Below are positions 7,563 to 15,275 of a stretch of DNA of 64,000 nt, one piece after another. Origin of the DNA: a virus; the IMG/VR virus record IMGVR_UViG_3300020183_000020, positions 46,138 through 110,137 of that record; one strand, 5' to 3'. The stretch's first letter is position 1, and each line of letters begins with the position of its first letter. Below the pieces are notes generated by a model. It was not told the DNA's origin and searched no databases. It was given only the letters and a program-made list of their open reading frames with translations. The translations under genes were made by a program, and so were the position numbers.

Positions 7563-7684
7563 GGATTGATCCTTATGCTGTGGGAATCTGTTTTTGCCCA
7601 TCCAACACTTAGTTCGAAAGCCTGTTCTTTCAGCTTGAAGGCTCCCCGCTCCATCTCCATTATTTCTCGGATATGGAAGCCATG
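7559..7684 (-). pseudogene. Truncated duplicate of the 3' end of the gene at 6131-6469
   Basis: Positions 7584-7684 match 6138-6238 over 101 bp with about six differences. In the minus frame it reads HGFHIREIMEMERGAFKLKE and continues to a TGA at 7559. The 5' two-thirds of the parent gene are absent; their place is taken by the methylase gene. An ATG at 7660 in this frame overlaps the methylase stop (TAATG), so a 33-aa peptide could still be made, but it looks like a remnant. Confidence 0.75.
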
Positions 7685-8861
7685 TGTTCTTTCAAGGAGT
7701 GTTTGATATTCTTGGCAATTTCTTGAAAGATAACAGTAGGAACCGATTCACCAAGCGATTGCCTAATCTTAAGCTCTTCTTTTTTTAAGAATTTTGTTTT
7801 ATCAGCCAATGAGAGATTGTTTAGATATTCTAAATCATGAACTGCCCATTTGAAAGATGATGGAACCGTCATCATGCACATCAACTCTCGGATACTAAAT
7901 ACGCGGTCATCCGCAGGATGTATCGTATTTTGACTAGCGAGTTGGTCATTTCGAGTGTGAATGCAAGGGCCAATTTTATCCCAATATTGACGCTTATATT
8001 TGTCACCATTTTTTTGTTGATTAATAACAATGCTTCCGTCTTTCACTTGGTGTGGTTTTTTATGATTGTCCTTGTTTTCAAATGCAGATTGCCCCTCTTT
8101 TAAATCACAAATCCACTCCCTCATGTGTTTTGGATAGACTCTAAAAGCATGATAAATATCATTTGAGTCAATTTCTCCGAGGATTTTAAGTGGTCTTAGG
8201 TGACCGATTACCTCTCTTAAAGTATTCTCTTTTTTTAACGATGGATATAAGTCATATGGTGATATATCATCTGCTAACTCATTCAAAACGCCAATAACTA
8301 ATGTTCTTTGCCTACTTGAGCACGCTCCATGATTTTTGAAATTTATTGTTTTGGATATGTAAGAGTATTGTCCACCCAAGGCGTTTTTAATTGCACTCTC
8401 AATCGTTTTGTCCACATAATCAATATCCGTACAAATGGTTTTCATAAAAGCTGGGACATTTTCAAATATAAAAATTCTCGGCTTAATTTTACTGATTAGT
8501 TTAATAGACTCTACCACCAAAGAATTTCTAATAATTTCATCACCTTTCTTATTATGATTGGCGACCGACATCCCTTGGCAAGGTGGAGTTGCGATAACAA
8601 CATCAATCTGATTAACTTTCTCTTTTTTTTCCCACAGATCAATTTCTGCGATCACTTGAGATTTGATTTCATCAGTAGATATGTCCCCATAGATATATCC
8701 ACTTCCATACTTACACTTAGTATTAAATCTTTGAATATCCAATCGTCTTTGAATTAATTCATTAGTAGCTACGCATTCAAAACCCTCTGATTTAAAACCA
8801 TAACATCCGATGCCCGCACCGCTGAAAAGACTAATATATGTTAGTTTGTTTTTTTTTTCAT
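7660..8861 (-). CDS. DNA (cytosine-5) methyltransferase with frame break at an A10 run
   Basis: Catalyses AdoMet-dependent C5 methylation of cytosine in DNA. All key motifs are present in order: I FSGAGIG (residues 13-19 of the repaired protein), IV PPCQG with catalytic Cys near residue 95, VI ENV near 134, VIII RQRTLVIG, IX RVFSIREL, X GESVPTVIF. The only plausible start, ATG at 8861 with GGAG 10 nt upstream, is followed by ten A (8849-8858) and hits a stop after six codons. One extra A, or -1 slippage, joins it to the long frame, giving about 400 aa. Downstream TTG at 8742 would delete motif I. The gene is visibly AT-richer than its neighbours, suggesting transfer, and its last eight codons lie in a duplicated fragment of another gene. 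No cognate endonuclease is adjacent. Confidence 0.85.
8849..8858 (-). repeat. Poly-A(10) slippage site at the methylase start
   Basis: Ten T on the plus strand (A10 in the mRNA), immediately after the ATG at 8859-8861. Eleven A would restore the frame. Homopolymers of this length are prone to polymerase or ribosome slippage and to sequencing error. Confidence 0.85.
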
Positions 8862-8961
8862 TTGTCTGTTTCTCCGTCGTTCGGTTGTGGGGGCTTTAAC
8901 AACTAGTCAGTATAGTCTGAACACTCATAGGTCTTTCGTTCGGGTTCTCATTTCTTATGAA

Positions 8962-9035
8962 TGGGCAATCTGGGGCTTGAACCCAGGACCGACCGTTTAT
9001 GAGACGGGTGCTCTAACCAACTGAGCTAAATGCCC
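8962..9035 (-). tRNA. tRNA-Met(CAT)
   Basis: The minus strand reads GGGCATT acceptor, D-arm GCTC/GAGC, anticodon loop CTCATAA (CAT), T-arm CTGGG-TTCAAGC-CCCAG and acceptor ATTGCCC plus discriminator A. One T:T mismatch in the acceptor and a weak pair at the top of the anticodon stem are seen. CCA is not encoded. A CAT anticodon could also be the lysidine-modified Ile2 type, which the sequence cannot exclude. Confidence 0.85.
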
Positions 9036-9041
9036 TTAGAT

Positions 9042-9130
9042 TCAATGTCCCATCTGACTGTGCCGCTTCTATACGGCTGCCACCAGATTGTACGATTTAA
9101 GCTGAGGTTCACGACCGTAGAGAACATTGA
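9042..9130 (-). ncRNA. Possible structured non-coding RNA inside tRNA cluster
   Basis: An 89-nt segment is bounded by a perfect 7-bp inverted repeat (TCAATGT / ACATTGA), with inner complementary pairs ATCTG/CAGAT and GCCG/CGGC that would nest inside it. It has tRNA-like size and closing stem but no recognisable D-arm, anticodon loop or T-arm. It sits between tRNA-Met and tRNA-Arg, so it is probably co-transcribed. The strand is inferred from its neighbours. Confidence 0.3.
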
Positions 9131-9131
9131 G

Positions 9132-9205
<74 letters not shown>

Positions 9206-9253
9206 TTATATGAACACTATACCACGCCGACGGGGGCGTTATAACATTTCAAA

Positions 9254-9335
9254 TGCCCAAGGTCGGACTTGAACCGACACTCCCGAAGGAAACGGATTTT
9301 GAATCCGCCGCGTCTACCAATTCCACCACTCGGGC
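9254..9335 (-). tRNA. tRNA-Leu(CAA)
   Basis: Long-variable-arm tRNA on the minus strand: acceptor GCCCGAG/CTTGGGC, anticodon loop TTCAAAA (CAA), variable arm with a TTCG loop region, T-arm GTCGG-TTCAAGT-CCGAC, discriminator A. It reads TTG codons, which are frequent in the phage genes here. Confidence 0.92.
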
Positions 9336-9340
9336 TAATG

Positions 9341-9360
9341 TCCCCATCCGTTGATGGGGA
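9341..9360 (-). promoter_or_regulatory. Perfect 8-bp hairpin upstream of tRNA-Leu
   Basis: TCCCCATC-CGTT-GATGGGGA, 5 nt before the tRNA-Leu 5' end. It lacks a T-run. A role as processing signal or a leftover of a tRNA acceptor stem is possible; just upstream on the minus strand a GGTTCAAACC segment resembles a T-arm. Confidence 0.45.
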
Positions 9361-9391
9361 GGGGAGGTTTGAACCGCTGTTCTCCTACACT

Positions 9392-9418
9392 AGTATAGAA
9401 ACCTGACTAGGACTTCAA
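9392..9418 (-). promoter_or_regulatory. Possible sigma70-like promoter for tRNA cluster
   Basis: On the minus strand TTGAAG (9418-9413) and TATACT (9397-9392) are separated by 15 nt, about 60 nt upstream of tRNA-Leu. The spacing is shorter than optimal, so this is a weak prediction. Confidence 0.3.
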
Positions 9419-9432
9419 GGAAAAAAGAAGCA

Positions 9433-9822
9433 TCAGCCCCATTTTAACAGAAAAGGTTTTTTATCCTTGGGGTGTAGAGGATATCTCAGAACATCTGAGA
9501 TAGGAACCCACTTCCAATCCATGTGTTCGTCATTGATGGTGGGCGTAAACTTTACATCTACTTCGGCTAGATAGAGCGTGTACCCACTACAGTAGATTTC
9601 GTCATAGATTTGATACGGCACCCCGCTGCCAATAAGTTGCCGTTCTTCATCTCCTCCTAGCTCTTCATATGTTTCTCTGAGAGCTGTGGTGTAGTGATCT
9701 TCGCCTTCTTCAGTCTTCCCCCCTGGGAAGTTCCATGTACCGCCCCACTTGTCGTGTGGAGATAAGACCCTCTTTAGGATAAGCGTATCACTTCCACATA
9801 TGAACATAACTCCTGCACCCAT
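9433..9822 (-). CDS. Nudix hydrolase (129 aa)
   Basis: Contains a complete Nudix box at residues 35-57: G, five residues, E41, seven residues, R49-E50, E53-E54 and G56 (GGKTEEGEDHYTTALRETYE...). The rest forms the usual alpha/beta sandwich, ending WKWVPISDVLRYPLHP. It hydrolyses nucleoside diphosphates linked to another group; in phages, roles in nucleotide-pool cleaning or RNA-cap removal are known, and the substrate here is open. Length is typical. AAGGAG lies 7 nt before the ATG. The gene is divergent from 9945-10337. Confidence 0.9.
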   Translation of the reverse strand: MGAGVMFICGSDTLILKRVLSPHDKWGGTWNFPGGKTEEGEDHYTTALRETYEELGGDEERQLIGSGVPYQIYDEIYCSGYTLYLAEVDVKFTPTINDEHMDWKWVPISDVLRYPLHPKDKKPFLLKWG

Positions 9823-9944
9823 ACTAGTTCTCCTTCTTATGGTGTCGATTAGGTCTAGGTTTTACCAAGTGGGCTGAGTTTTCTTATTTCTTTTATACTA
9901 GTTGCATATGTCGGTCAAAAAACCGACCCTATGGAGTCACAATC

Positions 9945-10337
9945 ATGATAAGAAGAACCGCTAGTGAAGTTTTAAGAAGCCTTGAGATGAGAGTCTCCCG
10001 CCTTGAGGGTAAGACAGCGACTCGCAGAACCGCTGCCAAGAAAATCCGTTTGGATAGAAATGTGGAGCAGAGGGTGATGAGAGAGATCGCTGATCGGTTT
10101 GACATAGAAATGGATGAAGACTCATATTATTGGCACAACCCTGTTTTTGAGGTTTTAGCTGAAGAAAAGGGTAGCCGCAATGTGTCCGAAGGTTCAATAT
10201 TTCAGCTTCTAAAGCTAGCGAATGACGACTACTATGTGGTGCTACAGGTCATCCCTTTCGCAAATGACTCGGACATCATAGGTGTTTACGACAGCATCTC
10301 TGATGCCCTGCGTGATTTCAAGCTAGCCAACCGCTAA
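9945..10337 (+). CDS. Leader-module protein (130 aa), body of unknown function
   Basis: The N-terminus MIRRTASEVLRSLEMR followed by VSRLEGKTA is the best copy of a leader shared by five proteins in this window. Its first 48 nt are identical to the start of the frameshifted gene at 59279. The leader is predicted amphipathic-helical with hydrophobic residues every three or four positions. The body (about residues 38-130) has no known domain; it ends IIGVYDSISDALRDFKLANR. The ATG has GGAG about 9 nt upstream. A role in packaging into the capsid or docking to a common partner is inference. Confidence 0.7.
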   Translation: MIRRTASEVLRSLEMRVSRLEGKTATRRTAAKKIRLDRNVEQRVMREIADRFDIEMDEDSYYWHNPVFEVLAEEKGSRNVSEGSIFQLLKLANDDYYVVLQVIPFANDSDIIGVYDSISDALRDFKLANR

Positions 10338-10388
10338 TAAGCCTTCTATTATCTAATGTAGCTCCATACCGACAATGGAGCTACATAG

Positions 10389-10760
10389 ATGAAGTACCTG
10401 TATCACTACGAAGCTGAGGTTTTATCCGTATATGACGGAGATACCTGCACTCTTCAAATAGCCTGTGGGTTTGATATGTTCACGCGGGTGACATTTAGGC
10501 TGACGGGGATAGACACGCCTGAGATGAAGTCCAAAGACGCGACCAAGAAAGAGGCGGCAGTATCTGCGAGAGACCACTTAAGAAGTCGTATCATGGGGAA
10601 GAAAGTAATAGTGAACACGAAGGAGAGAGAGAAGTACGGAAGGTGGCTCGGTTATTTGTGGGTGGATGAAAATGGGGATGAACTTGGGGAGTCTCTTAAT
10701 GAGGAGATGATCCGTCTAGGTCACGCTTCTCCCTATGATGGTGGAAAGAAGACCCTATGA
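10389..10760 (+). CDS. Staphylococcal-nuclease-like (SNase/thermonuclease) domain protein (123 aa)
   Basis: A single OB-fold SNase domain. VYDGDT at residues 14-19 gives the metal-binding Asp, R37...D42-T-P-E45 carries catalytic Arg and Glu, and KYGR with R85 supplies the second catalytic Arg. The family cleaves DNA and RNA to 3'-phosphate ends using calcium. No signal peptide is seen, so it acts inside the cell or in the virion rather than being exported by Sec. The RBS is GGAG. The C-terminus (PYDGGKKTL) is short and complete. Confidence 0.9.
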   Translation: MKYLYHYEAEVLSVYDGDTCTLQIACGFDMFTRVTFRLTGIDTPEMKSKDATKKEAAVSARDHLRSRIMGKKVIVNTKEREKYGRWLGYLWVDENGDELGESLNEEMIRLGHASPYDGGKKTL

Positions 10761-10777
10761 TGGGGGAAAGAAGAGCG

Positions 10778-11158
10778 TTATTCCTTTTCAGGTGCGGTTT
10801 GGATAACCAAACCATCTAAGTCCATGAGGTCAACAGGTTCATCAAAAGACGGCTCATCGGGTACCTCAGGGATAAAGTCGAAAAGCCCCTGAGTTTCGTT
10901 CATCCAATCCTCGTACTTCTCTGCCTTGTCGGACTCGTGCCAAGAGTCGGACAACCCATCAAAGTAGTCTTGCTGTGCGTCTACCACATCTTGGATGGCG
11001 TTGATGAGGTCGTCACTCTTGGACGAGACCTGCAAGAGAAGGTTCTCCAACTTGTCCCGAGCCTCAGCGAGGGCTGTGTTGTATGCCTCGATAGAGGCGT
11101 TGAGGTCAGCGAATCCATTTTGGATATCCTTTTGCTGTGCCATATTGAACTTGATCAT
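10778..11158 (-). CDS. Acidic coiled-coil protein (126 aa)
   Basis: Residues 8-75 form a continuous helical, heptad-like region (IQNGFADLNASIEAYNTALA...). The C-terminal third is very acidic and Pro-rich (EVPDEPSFDEPVDLMDLDG). No catalytic motif. It has its own GTATCCCA-type promoter element at 11198-11226 and a GGGGAG RBS 8 nt before the ATG. The acidic tail could mimic nucleic acid or bind a basic partner, but that is only a guess. Confidence 0.65.
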   Translation of the reverse strand: MIKFNMAQQKDIQNGFADLNASIEAYNTALAEARDKLENLLLQVSSKSDDLINAIQDVVDAQQDYFDGLSDSWHESDKAEKYEDWMNETQGLFDFIPEVPDEPSFDEPVDLMDLDGLVIQTAPEKE

Positions 11159-11197
11159 GCTGATCTCCCCGTTTGGTTGGGTGGTGGTTGCCCCTCT

Positions 11198-11226
11198 CTA
11201 ATGCACCACTAGAGGGTTTGGGATAC
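11198..11226 (-). promoter_or_regulatory. Candidate phage promoter, GTATCCCA class
   Basis: The minus strand reads GTATCCCAA, 14 nt, then CATTAGAGAGGGG; the GTATCC to CATTAG spacer is 17 nt. An inverted pair CCTCTA/TAGAGG surrounds the second block. It precedes the acidic coiled-coil gene. Confidence 0.5.
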
Positions 11227-11254
11227 AAAATTTGTAGTCTTTAATTAGGAAGAG

Positions 11255-12139
11255 CTAGTTCTTTACTATAAGGATTTCGTGAGAAGCCTTCGGCGTATTT
11301 CCTATTTCCTGCTTATTTTTGCCGACGCGGGTTTCACCTTGTCCATATGAATATGCCCATTCAGGAAAGTAAAACTCGAACCCCTCATAGTAATTACGGA
11401 TTTCTTCGCAGTCGTTGTATGAGAGAACGAACCGACCTTTATGGGAGTGGAGCAAGTCTCTCAGCTTCTCATGGTCGAAGGAGTTATGGTGAACCGCGAA
11501 GTTTCCATTGGGGTATAGCCCCTTGAACATCTTGTTGTCCTCAGACTCCTCTAAGAAATAAGGAGGGTCTAGGTAGAGGACATCATTTGGGTGAGCCTCG
11601 ATGACTTTCTCGAAGCTGCTTTCTTCTACTATGAGGGAAGGGTTGCGGTAGTTTCTGAGCTTATAACACATATCCTCCCATTTCTTGGGGGTATATATCG
11701 AGGAGAGCCAACCGAGATATTGAGGTCCGTAGGACAGGTTATGGTTGAAGAAATAATAGGCTGCTCCGATGATAGGGTCGAGTTCGATAGGGTTTCGAGC
11801 ATAGTGGTTGGTATGCCAACCCACGAAGAGAGCTTGGCTTTTGTTCCAAGAGAGGAGCTGTTCTTTGATGGTGTCGTAGTCTGACAGGCTGAGTTTAGAG
11901 GCTTCCTCGTAGAGTTTCTGAGGTTCTGTGAGAAGAACTCGCCAAAAGTTTACGAGGATTGAGAATATGTCGAAGCCTAAAACTTGAACCATTTTCTCAC
12001 TTGCCCACCGAGACTCAAGGCTCCCTCCACCGAGAAAGGGAGAAACGATAGTTTTGGGATAGCTCTTGGAGAATAAGTGTGGGGTGATTAGCTCATACGC
12101 TTTTGACTTACCACCAGGGTATCTTAAGGGAGTCTTCAC
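11255..12139 (-). CDS. DNA adenine-N6 methyltransferase, Dam/D12 class (294 aa)
   Basis: Transfers methyl from AdoMet to adenine N6 in DNA. Motifs: X LRYPGGKSK (residues 5-13), I SPFLGGGSLE (33-42), VLGFDIFSIL (53-62) as the acidic AdoMet-binding strand, and IV DPPY (191-194). Order and length match Dam/DpnM-type alpha-class enzymes. The start is GTG at 12139 with AAGGA 6 nt upstream. The neighbour upstream on the same strand (12233-12886) may be a nuclease, so a restriction-modification pair is possible. The recognition site cannot be read from the sequence. Confidence 0.9.
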   Translation of the reverse strand: MKTPLRYPGGKSKAYELITPHLFSKSYPKTIVSPFLGGGSLESRWASEKMVQVLGFDIFSILVNFWRVLLTEPQKLYEEASKLSLSDYDTIKEQLLSWNKSQALFVGWHTNHYARNPIELDPIIGAAYYFFNHNLSYGPQYLGWLSSIYTPKKWEDMCYKLRNYRNPSLIVEESSFEKVIEAHPNDVLYLDPPYFLEESEDNKMFKGLYPNGNFAVHHNSFDHEKLRDLLHSHKGRFVLSYNDCEEIRNYYEGFEFYFPEWAYSYGQGETRVGKNKQEIGNTPKASHEILIVKN

Positions 12140-12162
12140 GGAGGTTCCTTAACGCTTTAGAC

Positions 12163-12170
12163 TTTTTATA
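12163..12170 (-). promoter_or_regulatory. TATAAAAA box upstream of the Dam-like gene
   Basis: TATAAAAA on the minus strand 23 nt before the GTG start, with a GTGGT/ACCAC hairpin just upstream. It resembles T4-type late promoter boxes (TATAAATA) but is not an exact match. Confidence 0.25.
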
Positions 12171-12232
12171 GTGGTTTATACCACACCCATCCATTAGGGG
12201 TATGTCCCTAGTCCATCAGTTCTGAGTGTTTT

Positions 12233-12886
12233 TCAGAAGACTATCCGATACGGATAAATGGATTGGATAGTTAGGGGCTGAAGTTTATCTATTGCGATAA
12301 ATGCGGATTTTCCTTTGTCCCTTGCCGCGTGAGCTCGGACAAACTCACGCCTAAAGTTGTTGGGGTCTGTTAAGTCGTTTGGGCTAGAGAGACCTGCTAT
12401 GTAGAACATCTCCCGATCATTAGAGGTTTCCCTGAAGACAATCACCTCAGGTGAAGAGCCTTGTCGGTTGGGGTACATTATGGGATAGTTCCCCCAGCAG
12501 ACGCTCTTTACTCCGACCGCATATCCCGCTTGGCTAAGATCGGAAGAGAATTCTTGCGAGCACCTAACGGATAAGTCCAACACTTCGGTGAAGTCCAAAC
12601 CCAAGAACTTGCAGACCGCAGCTTCGCCGTACAGCCCCGTCCTCCATCTTTTTTCTTCCTCGTTGGGGTCTTTCTGATGGTCTGCTTCGGTCTTCTTCTT
12701 TTTTATGATTTTAAAAATACGCTCATCGAGGTAGTCCACCTCCCCTTTATCCAATTCGACTTTTGGATATGTGTTCTTGAGTGGTGCGACACAGATTTGA
12801 AAGTGCTGTTCGGCATCACCCCACTTCACAAGTTTTTCGGGTGTAACTGCGACATCTGCATCGTCAAAGTCTTTTATCCAATTCAT
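12233..12886 (-). CDS. Putative PD-(D/E)XK-type nuclease (217 aa)
   Basis: The central region has a pattern seen in restriction-like folds: GLYGEAAVCKFLGLDF (helix with conserved Glu), then SSDLSQAGYAVGVKSVCWG, where D and K occupy the expected D...x-K positions. The usual acidic residue two before Lys is Gly here, so the active site is atypical and the assignment is tentative. The N-terminal 70 residues are charged (KKKKTEADHQKD). The gene has a strong GGAGGA RBS. It lies 93 nt upstream of the Dam-like gene on the same strand, which is the main context for a restriction-type role. Confidence 0.4.
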   Translation of the reverse strand: MNWIKDFDDADVAVTPEKLVKWGDAEQHFQICVAPLKNTYPKVELDKGEVDYLDERIFKIIKKKKTEADHQKDPNEEEKRWRTGLYGEAAVCKFLGLDFTEVLDLSVRCSQEFSSDLSQAGYAVGVKSVCWGNYPIMYPNRQGSSPEVIVFRETSNDREMFYIAGLSSPNDLTDPNNFRREFVRAHAARDKGKSAFIAIDKLQPLTIQSIYPYRIVF

Positions 12887-12974
12887 GTTATTCCTCCGTT
12901 GTGTGTTCTCTTACATATAGGAATTGTAATGGTTCTATGAATCCTAAAAGGTATCTCGATATTAGGTGAGAAAT

Positions 12975-14891
12975 ATGAAATACGCATACAGAACACCCAA
13001 GTTATTTAGCCTACAGCCTCTTCTTAGGCTGTTTAGATCGAAAGGTATTGGATACTCCGTCGACAGGTTCAAGGGTGAAAGGGAAGACCGTTTCTTTTCG
13101 GTTATTTCAGTTGCCTTAAACGCTGAGGATTGGATAGTTCGCCCGCAGGCTATAGGATTAAAGAGCGAAGAAGGCTTAGAGTTTATGGATATTAGATTTA
13201 CTAAGGTGAACTACAAGAAGTTCCACGAGTACATGATGGAGACCAAGGCTGAGTTAGCTCTCCCCCGTTTGGAAGATAGCTACATGGAACAGCGAGTAGA
13301 ACTATCCAAAGAAGTCTTGATTGTTGTAGTGCGTGAGGACAGATCAGGATATAGGGGTATTTCAAATCTAATGGAGGATTGGGGCATCCGCACGGATCGA
13401 CTTCTAAAAACCAAAGCTCTTTTACTTAAAAAGGCTGAGGGTGAGTCTATTGAACAAGACTTAAGGGGAGTACCTGCCACGGATATTTCGGGTAATACTT
13501 CAGCTAAGGAAGATAAAGCCATCGACCAAAGGTTCATTCAACCGATGCTTGAAAAGCATCGGCTCTCTGCTGAGATAATGGAAAAGAAGGCAGGTATTTT
13601 CAAAACGCACAAATCGAGTTTTGGTCGTCGGATTATTGCCGCCACCCACTCTTATTCCAAAACAACGGGGCGACCCCTGTATGTAGAGTTGGACAACATA
13701 CTTGGAGATACCTCCATAAACTACGCGGGCTCTTTACTAGAGAGATATGCCTGTCAGCACCTATCGGAAACTACGCTGCCCGATTTCCTTTTAAAGGCAG
13801 AGCTAGAACTGAAAGACGCTATCTATTTACCATCAGGGCGGAAAAGAAATGAGAGTGTCTATGACGAGATGGCTAAGAAGATAAAGAAAGATACCGAGGA
13901 AAGTCTAAAGGCTTGGCTCGATCTCAATGGTGTACAACTTGGTCTCTCAATGGATACTTTTATCGACAGGGGCTTCCGTTCAACTGCAACGGAATATCTC
14001 TCAAGATTGAGAGATAAGATATCCGTAGCAATCAAGCCCAAAAGGAAACTCGTAGATGGCATCCCTGATATGTACGAAACTAAGACTAAATCTGAGTACA
14101 TATCAGGACTAATGGAGCTAAATGGATTACTTGGTGGACACACAGACATAGAAACAGAAATAGCAAGGGCGGAGGGACACCCACATTTAGTTTACGCCAG
14201 CCATGTACCCAAATCCATATTGGAACTGAACAAGACGGAAATGGTTAAGAGACAGGAAAAAGATGAAACCATACTTCTCGACACACTTACTTCCCTTACA
14301 CCTCAAACAATAGCCCCTCAAACAATAACAAGGGATGGACATAACCTTATCGTGTGTTCGGAGTATCCGGGTTTTGGAGTTATTTATGATGAGTTAGGTG
14401 TTACGCCTGAGAAGGTTCATTTGGAGGGGATTTTTTATGCTCTGAAAATCATGAGCCACTATACGGATAAAAGGGTGATACAGCTCAAATATGAGAAGGG
14501 AGTTAGGGCAAACTATCTTGTGGCGGGATTGGGGGGGTTAGGTAGAATTGAAATGGATAGAAAAGATGACCTAAGAGTTGCTATCCATGAGGCGATGCAC
14601 GCACTTGAATGGCACTCTCCGTCTATATGTTCCCTTGTGACAGCGTTTTGTGCTAGTCGCTTCAATCCTTTCGAGGAAAAGAACATAGGGAGAGGCGAAA
14701 AAGCCTTCTCAGGTCTTTGGGATATTTACGCAGGTAAAATGTATGATGGCGATACAATGAGTGAGTTTATTACAATGGGGGTTCAGGAGTTCAGAAGTGC
14801 AAAAACAATCGTAGGACTCGCTAAGAAAGACTACCCACACTTCCTCTTTACCCACGCTCTAGTCACAGGGAAGCTGAAGGAATATCTATGA
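12975..14891 (+). CDS. Large protein with HExxH zinc-metallopeptidase motif (638 aa)
   Basis: HEAMH at residues 538-542, within VAIHEAMHALEWHSP, is a canonical zinc-metallopeptidase helix. A downstream Glu suitable as third ligand (in FMTE or DTMSEF segments) is plausible but unproven. Residues 1-530 are helical and charged with no recognised domain. The start is the ATG at 12975 with AGGTGA upstream; a GTG 9 nt earlier would overlap this RBS. The stop overlaps the ATG of the next gene (ATGA). It may process virion or host proteins. A second HExxH protein lies at 49318-50976. Confidence 0.65.
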   Translation: MKYAYRTPKLFSLQPLLRLFRSKGIGYSVDRFKGEREDRFFSVISVALNAEDWIVRPQAIGLKSEEGLEFMDIRFTKVNYKKFHEYMMETKAELALPRLEDSYMEQRVELSKEVLIVVVREDRSGYRGISNLMEDWGIRTDRLLKTKALLLKKAEGESIEQDLRGVPATDISGNTSAKEDKAIDQRFIQPMLEKHRLSAEIMEKKAGIFKTHKSSFGRRIIAATHSYSKTTGRPLYVELDNILGDTSINYAGSLLERYACQHLSETTLPDFLLKAELELKDAIYLPSGRKRNESVYDEMAKKIKKDTEESLKAWLDLNGVQLGLSMDTFIDRGFRSTATEYLSRLRDKISVAIKPKRKLVDGIPDMYETKTKSEYISGLMELNGLLGGHTDIETEIARAEGHPHLVYASHVPKSILELNKTEMVKRQEKDETILLDTLTSLTPQTIAPQTITRDGHNLIVCSEYPGFGVIYDELGVTPEKVHLEGIFYALKIMSHYTDKRVIQLKYEKGVRANYLVAGLGGLGRIEMDRKDDLRVAIHEAMHALEWHSPSICSLVTAFCASRFNPFEEKNIGRGEKAFSGLWDIYAGKMYDGDTMSEFITMGVQEFRSAKTIVGLAKKDYPHFLFTHALVTGKLKEYL

Positions 14892-15196
14892 CCACCACCA
14901 CTATCCATTTTCGGTACGGAAGTGTGAAAGCCCAAGTCTTAATCTTTTACAGCGATCCGTTTATGATTGAGGGTTATGAGTTCTCAGGGGATGGGACAAT
15001 CATAAACATCTACAAAAGCAAACTAGGGGGAGAACCTTCAGGTTACTTCATCGGTTCTGCCTCTGTAGATAACATAGAATACTTCATCAATGCGGCATAT
15101 GATGCCAAAAGAGATTTCGAGCGGCTAGAGTATGCCATAGTCAACCCTCCCAACCTTAGCAGGAACAACTCAGACAACCCTGATGCCGTCTACTAA
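14888..15196 (+). CDS. Hypothetical protein (102 aa) coupled to the HExxH protein
   Basis: ATGA overlap with the stop of the metallopeptidase-like gene shows translational coupling. The protein (MTTTTIHFRYGSVKAQVLIF...) is small, of mixed alpha/beta composition, without known motif. Coupling suggests a partner, inhibitor or substrate of the upstream product. Confidence 0.65.
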   Translation: MTTTTIHFRYGSVKAQVLIFYSDPFMIEGYEFSGDGTIINIYKSKLGGEPSGYFIGSASVDNIEYFINAAYDAKRDFERLEYAIVNPPNLSRNNSDNPDAVY

Positions 15197-15275
15197 GGAT
15201 AGCTGATTAATAGTTTGTTTATGGGGGTACTCAAACGGATACTAACCCTCCCGACCCTTTTGAGGTACACAGAGT

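Noticed and set aside
7374-7706. Plus-strand open frame of about 110 codons across the duplicated fragment
   Set aside because: It is antisense to the methylase 3' end, the remnant and the 59-aa gene, has no RBS, and exists only because the duplicated DNA happens to be open on that strand.
7660-8742. Methylase starting at the TTG codon at 8742
   Set aside because: It would lose motif I (FSGAGIG) and lacks an RBS; the DNA upstream encodes the missing motif in the same frame.
9042-9130. A fourth tRNA gene
   Set aside because: A tRNA-sized closing stem is present, but no D-arm, anticodon loop with T33, or T-arm could be drawn on either strand.
9341-9360. Hairpin read as a terminator between the Nudix gene and the tRNAs
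   Set aside because: No T-run; it lies immediately before the tRNA-Leu 5' end, so processing or chance is more likely.
9894-9899. TATACT box upstream of 9945 as a sigma70 promoter
   Set aside because: No acceptable -35 box at 15-18 nt; kept out of the feature list.
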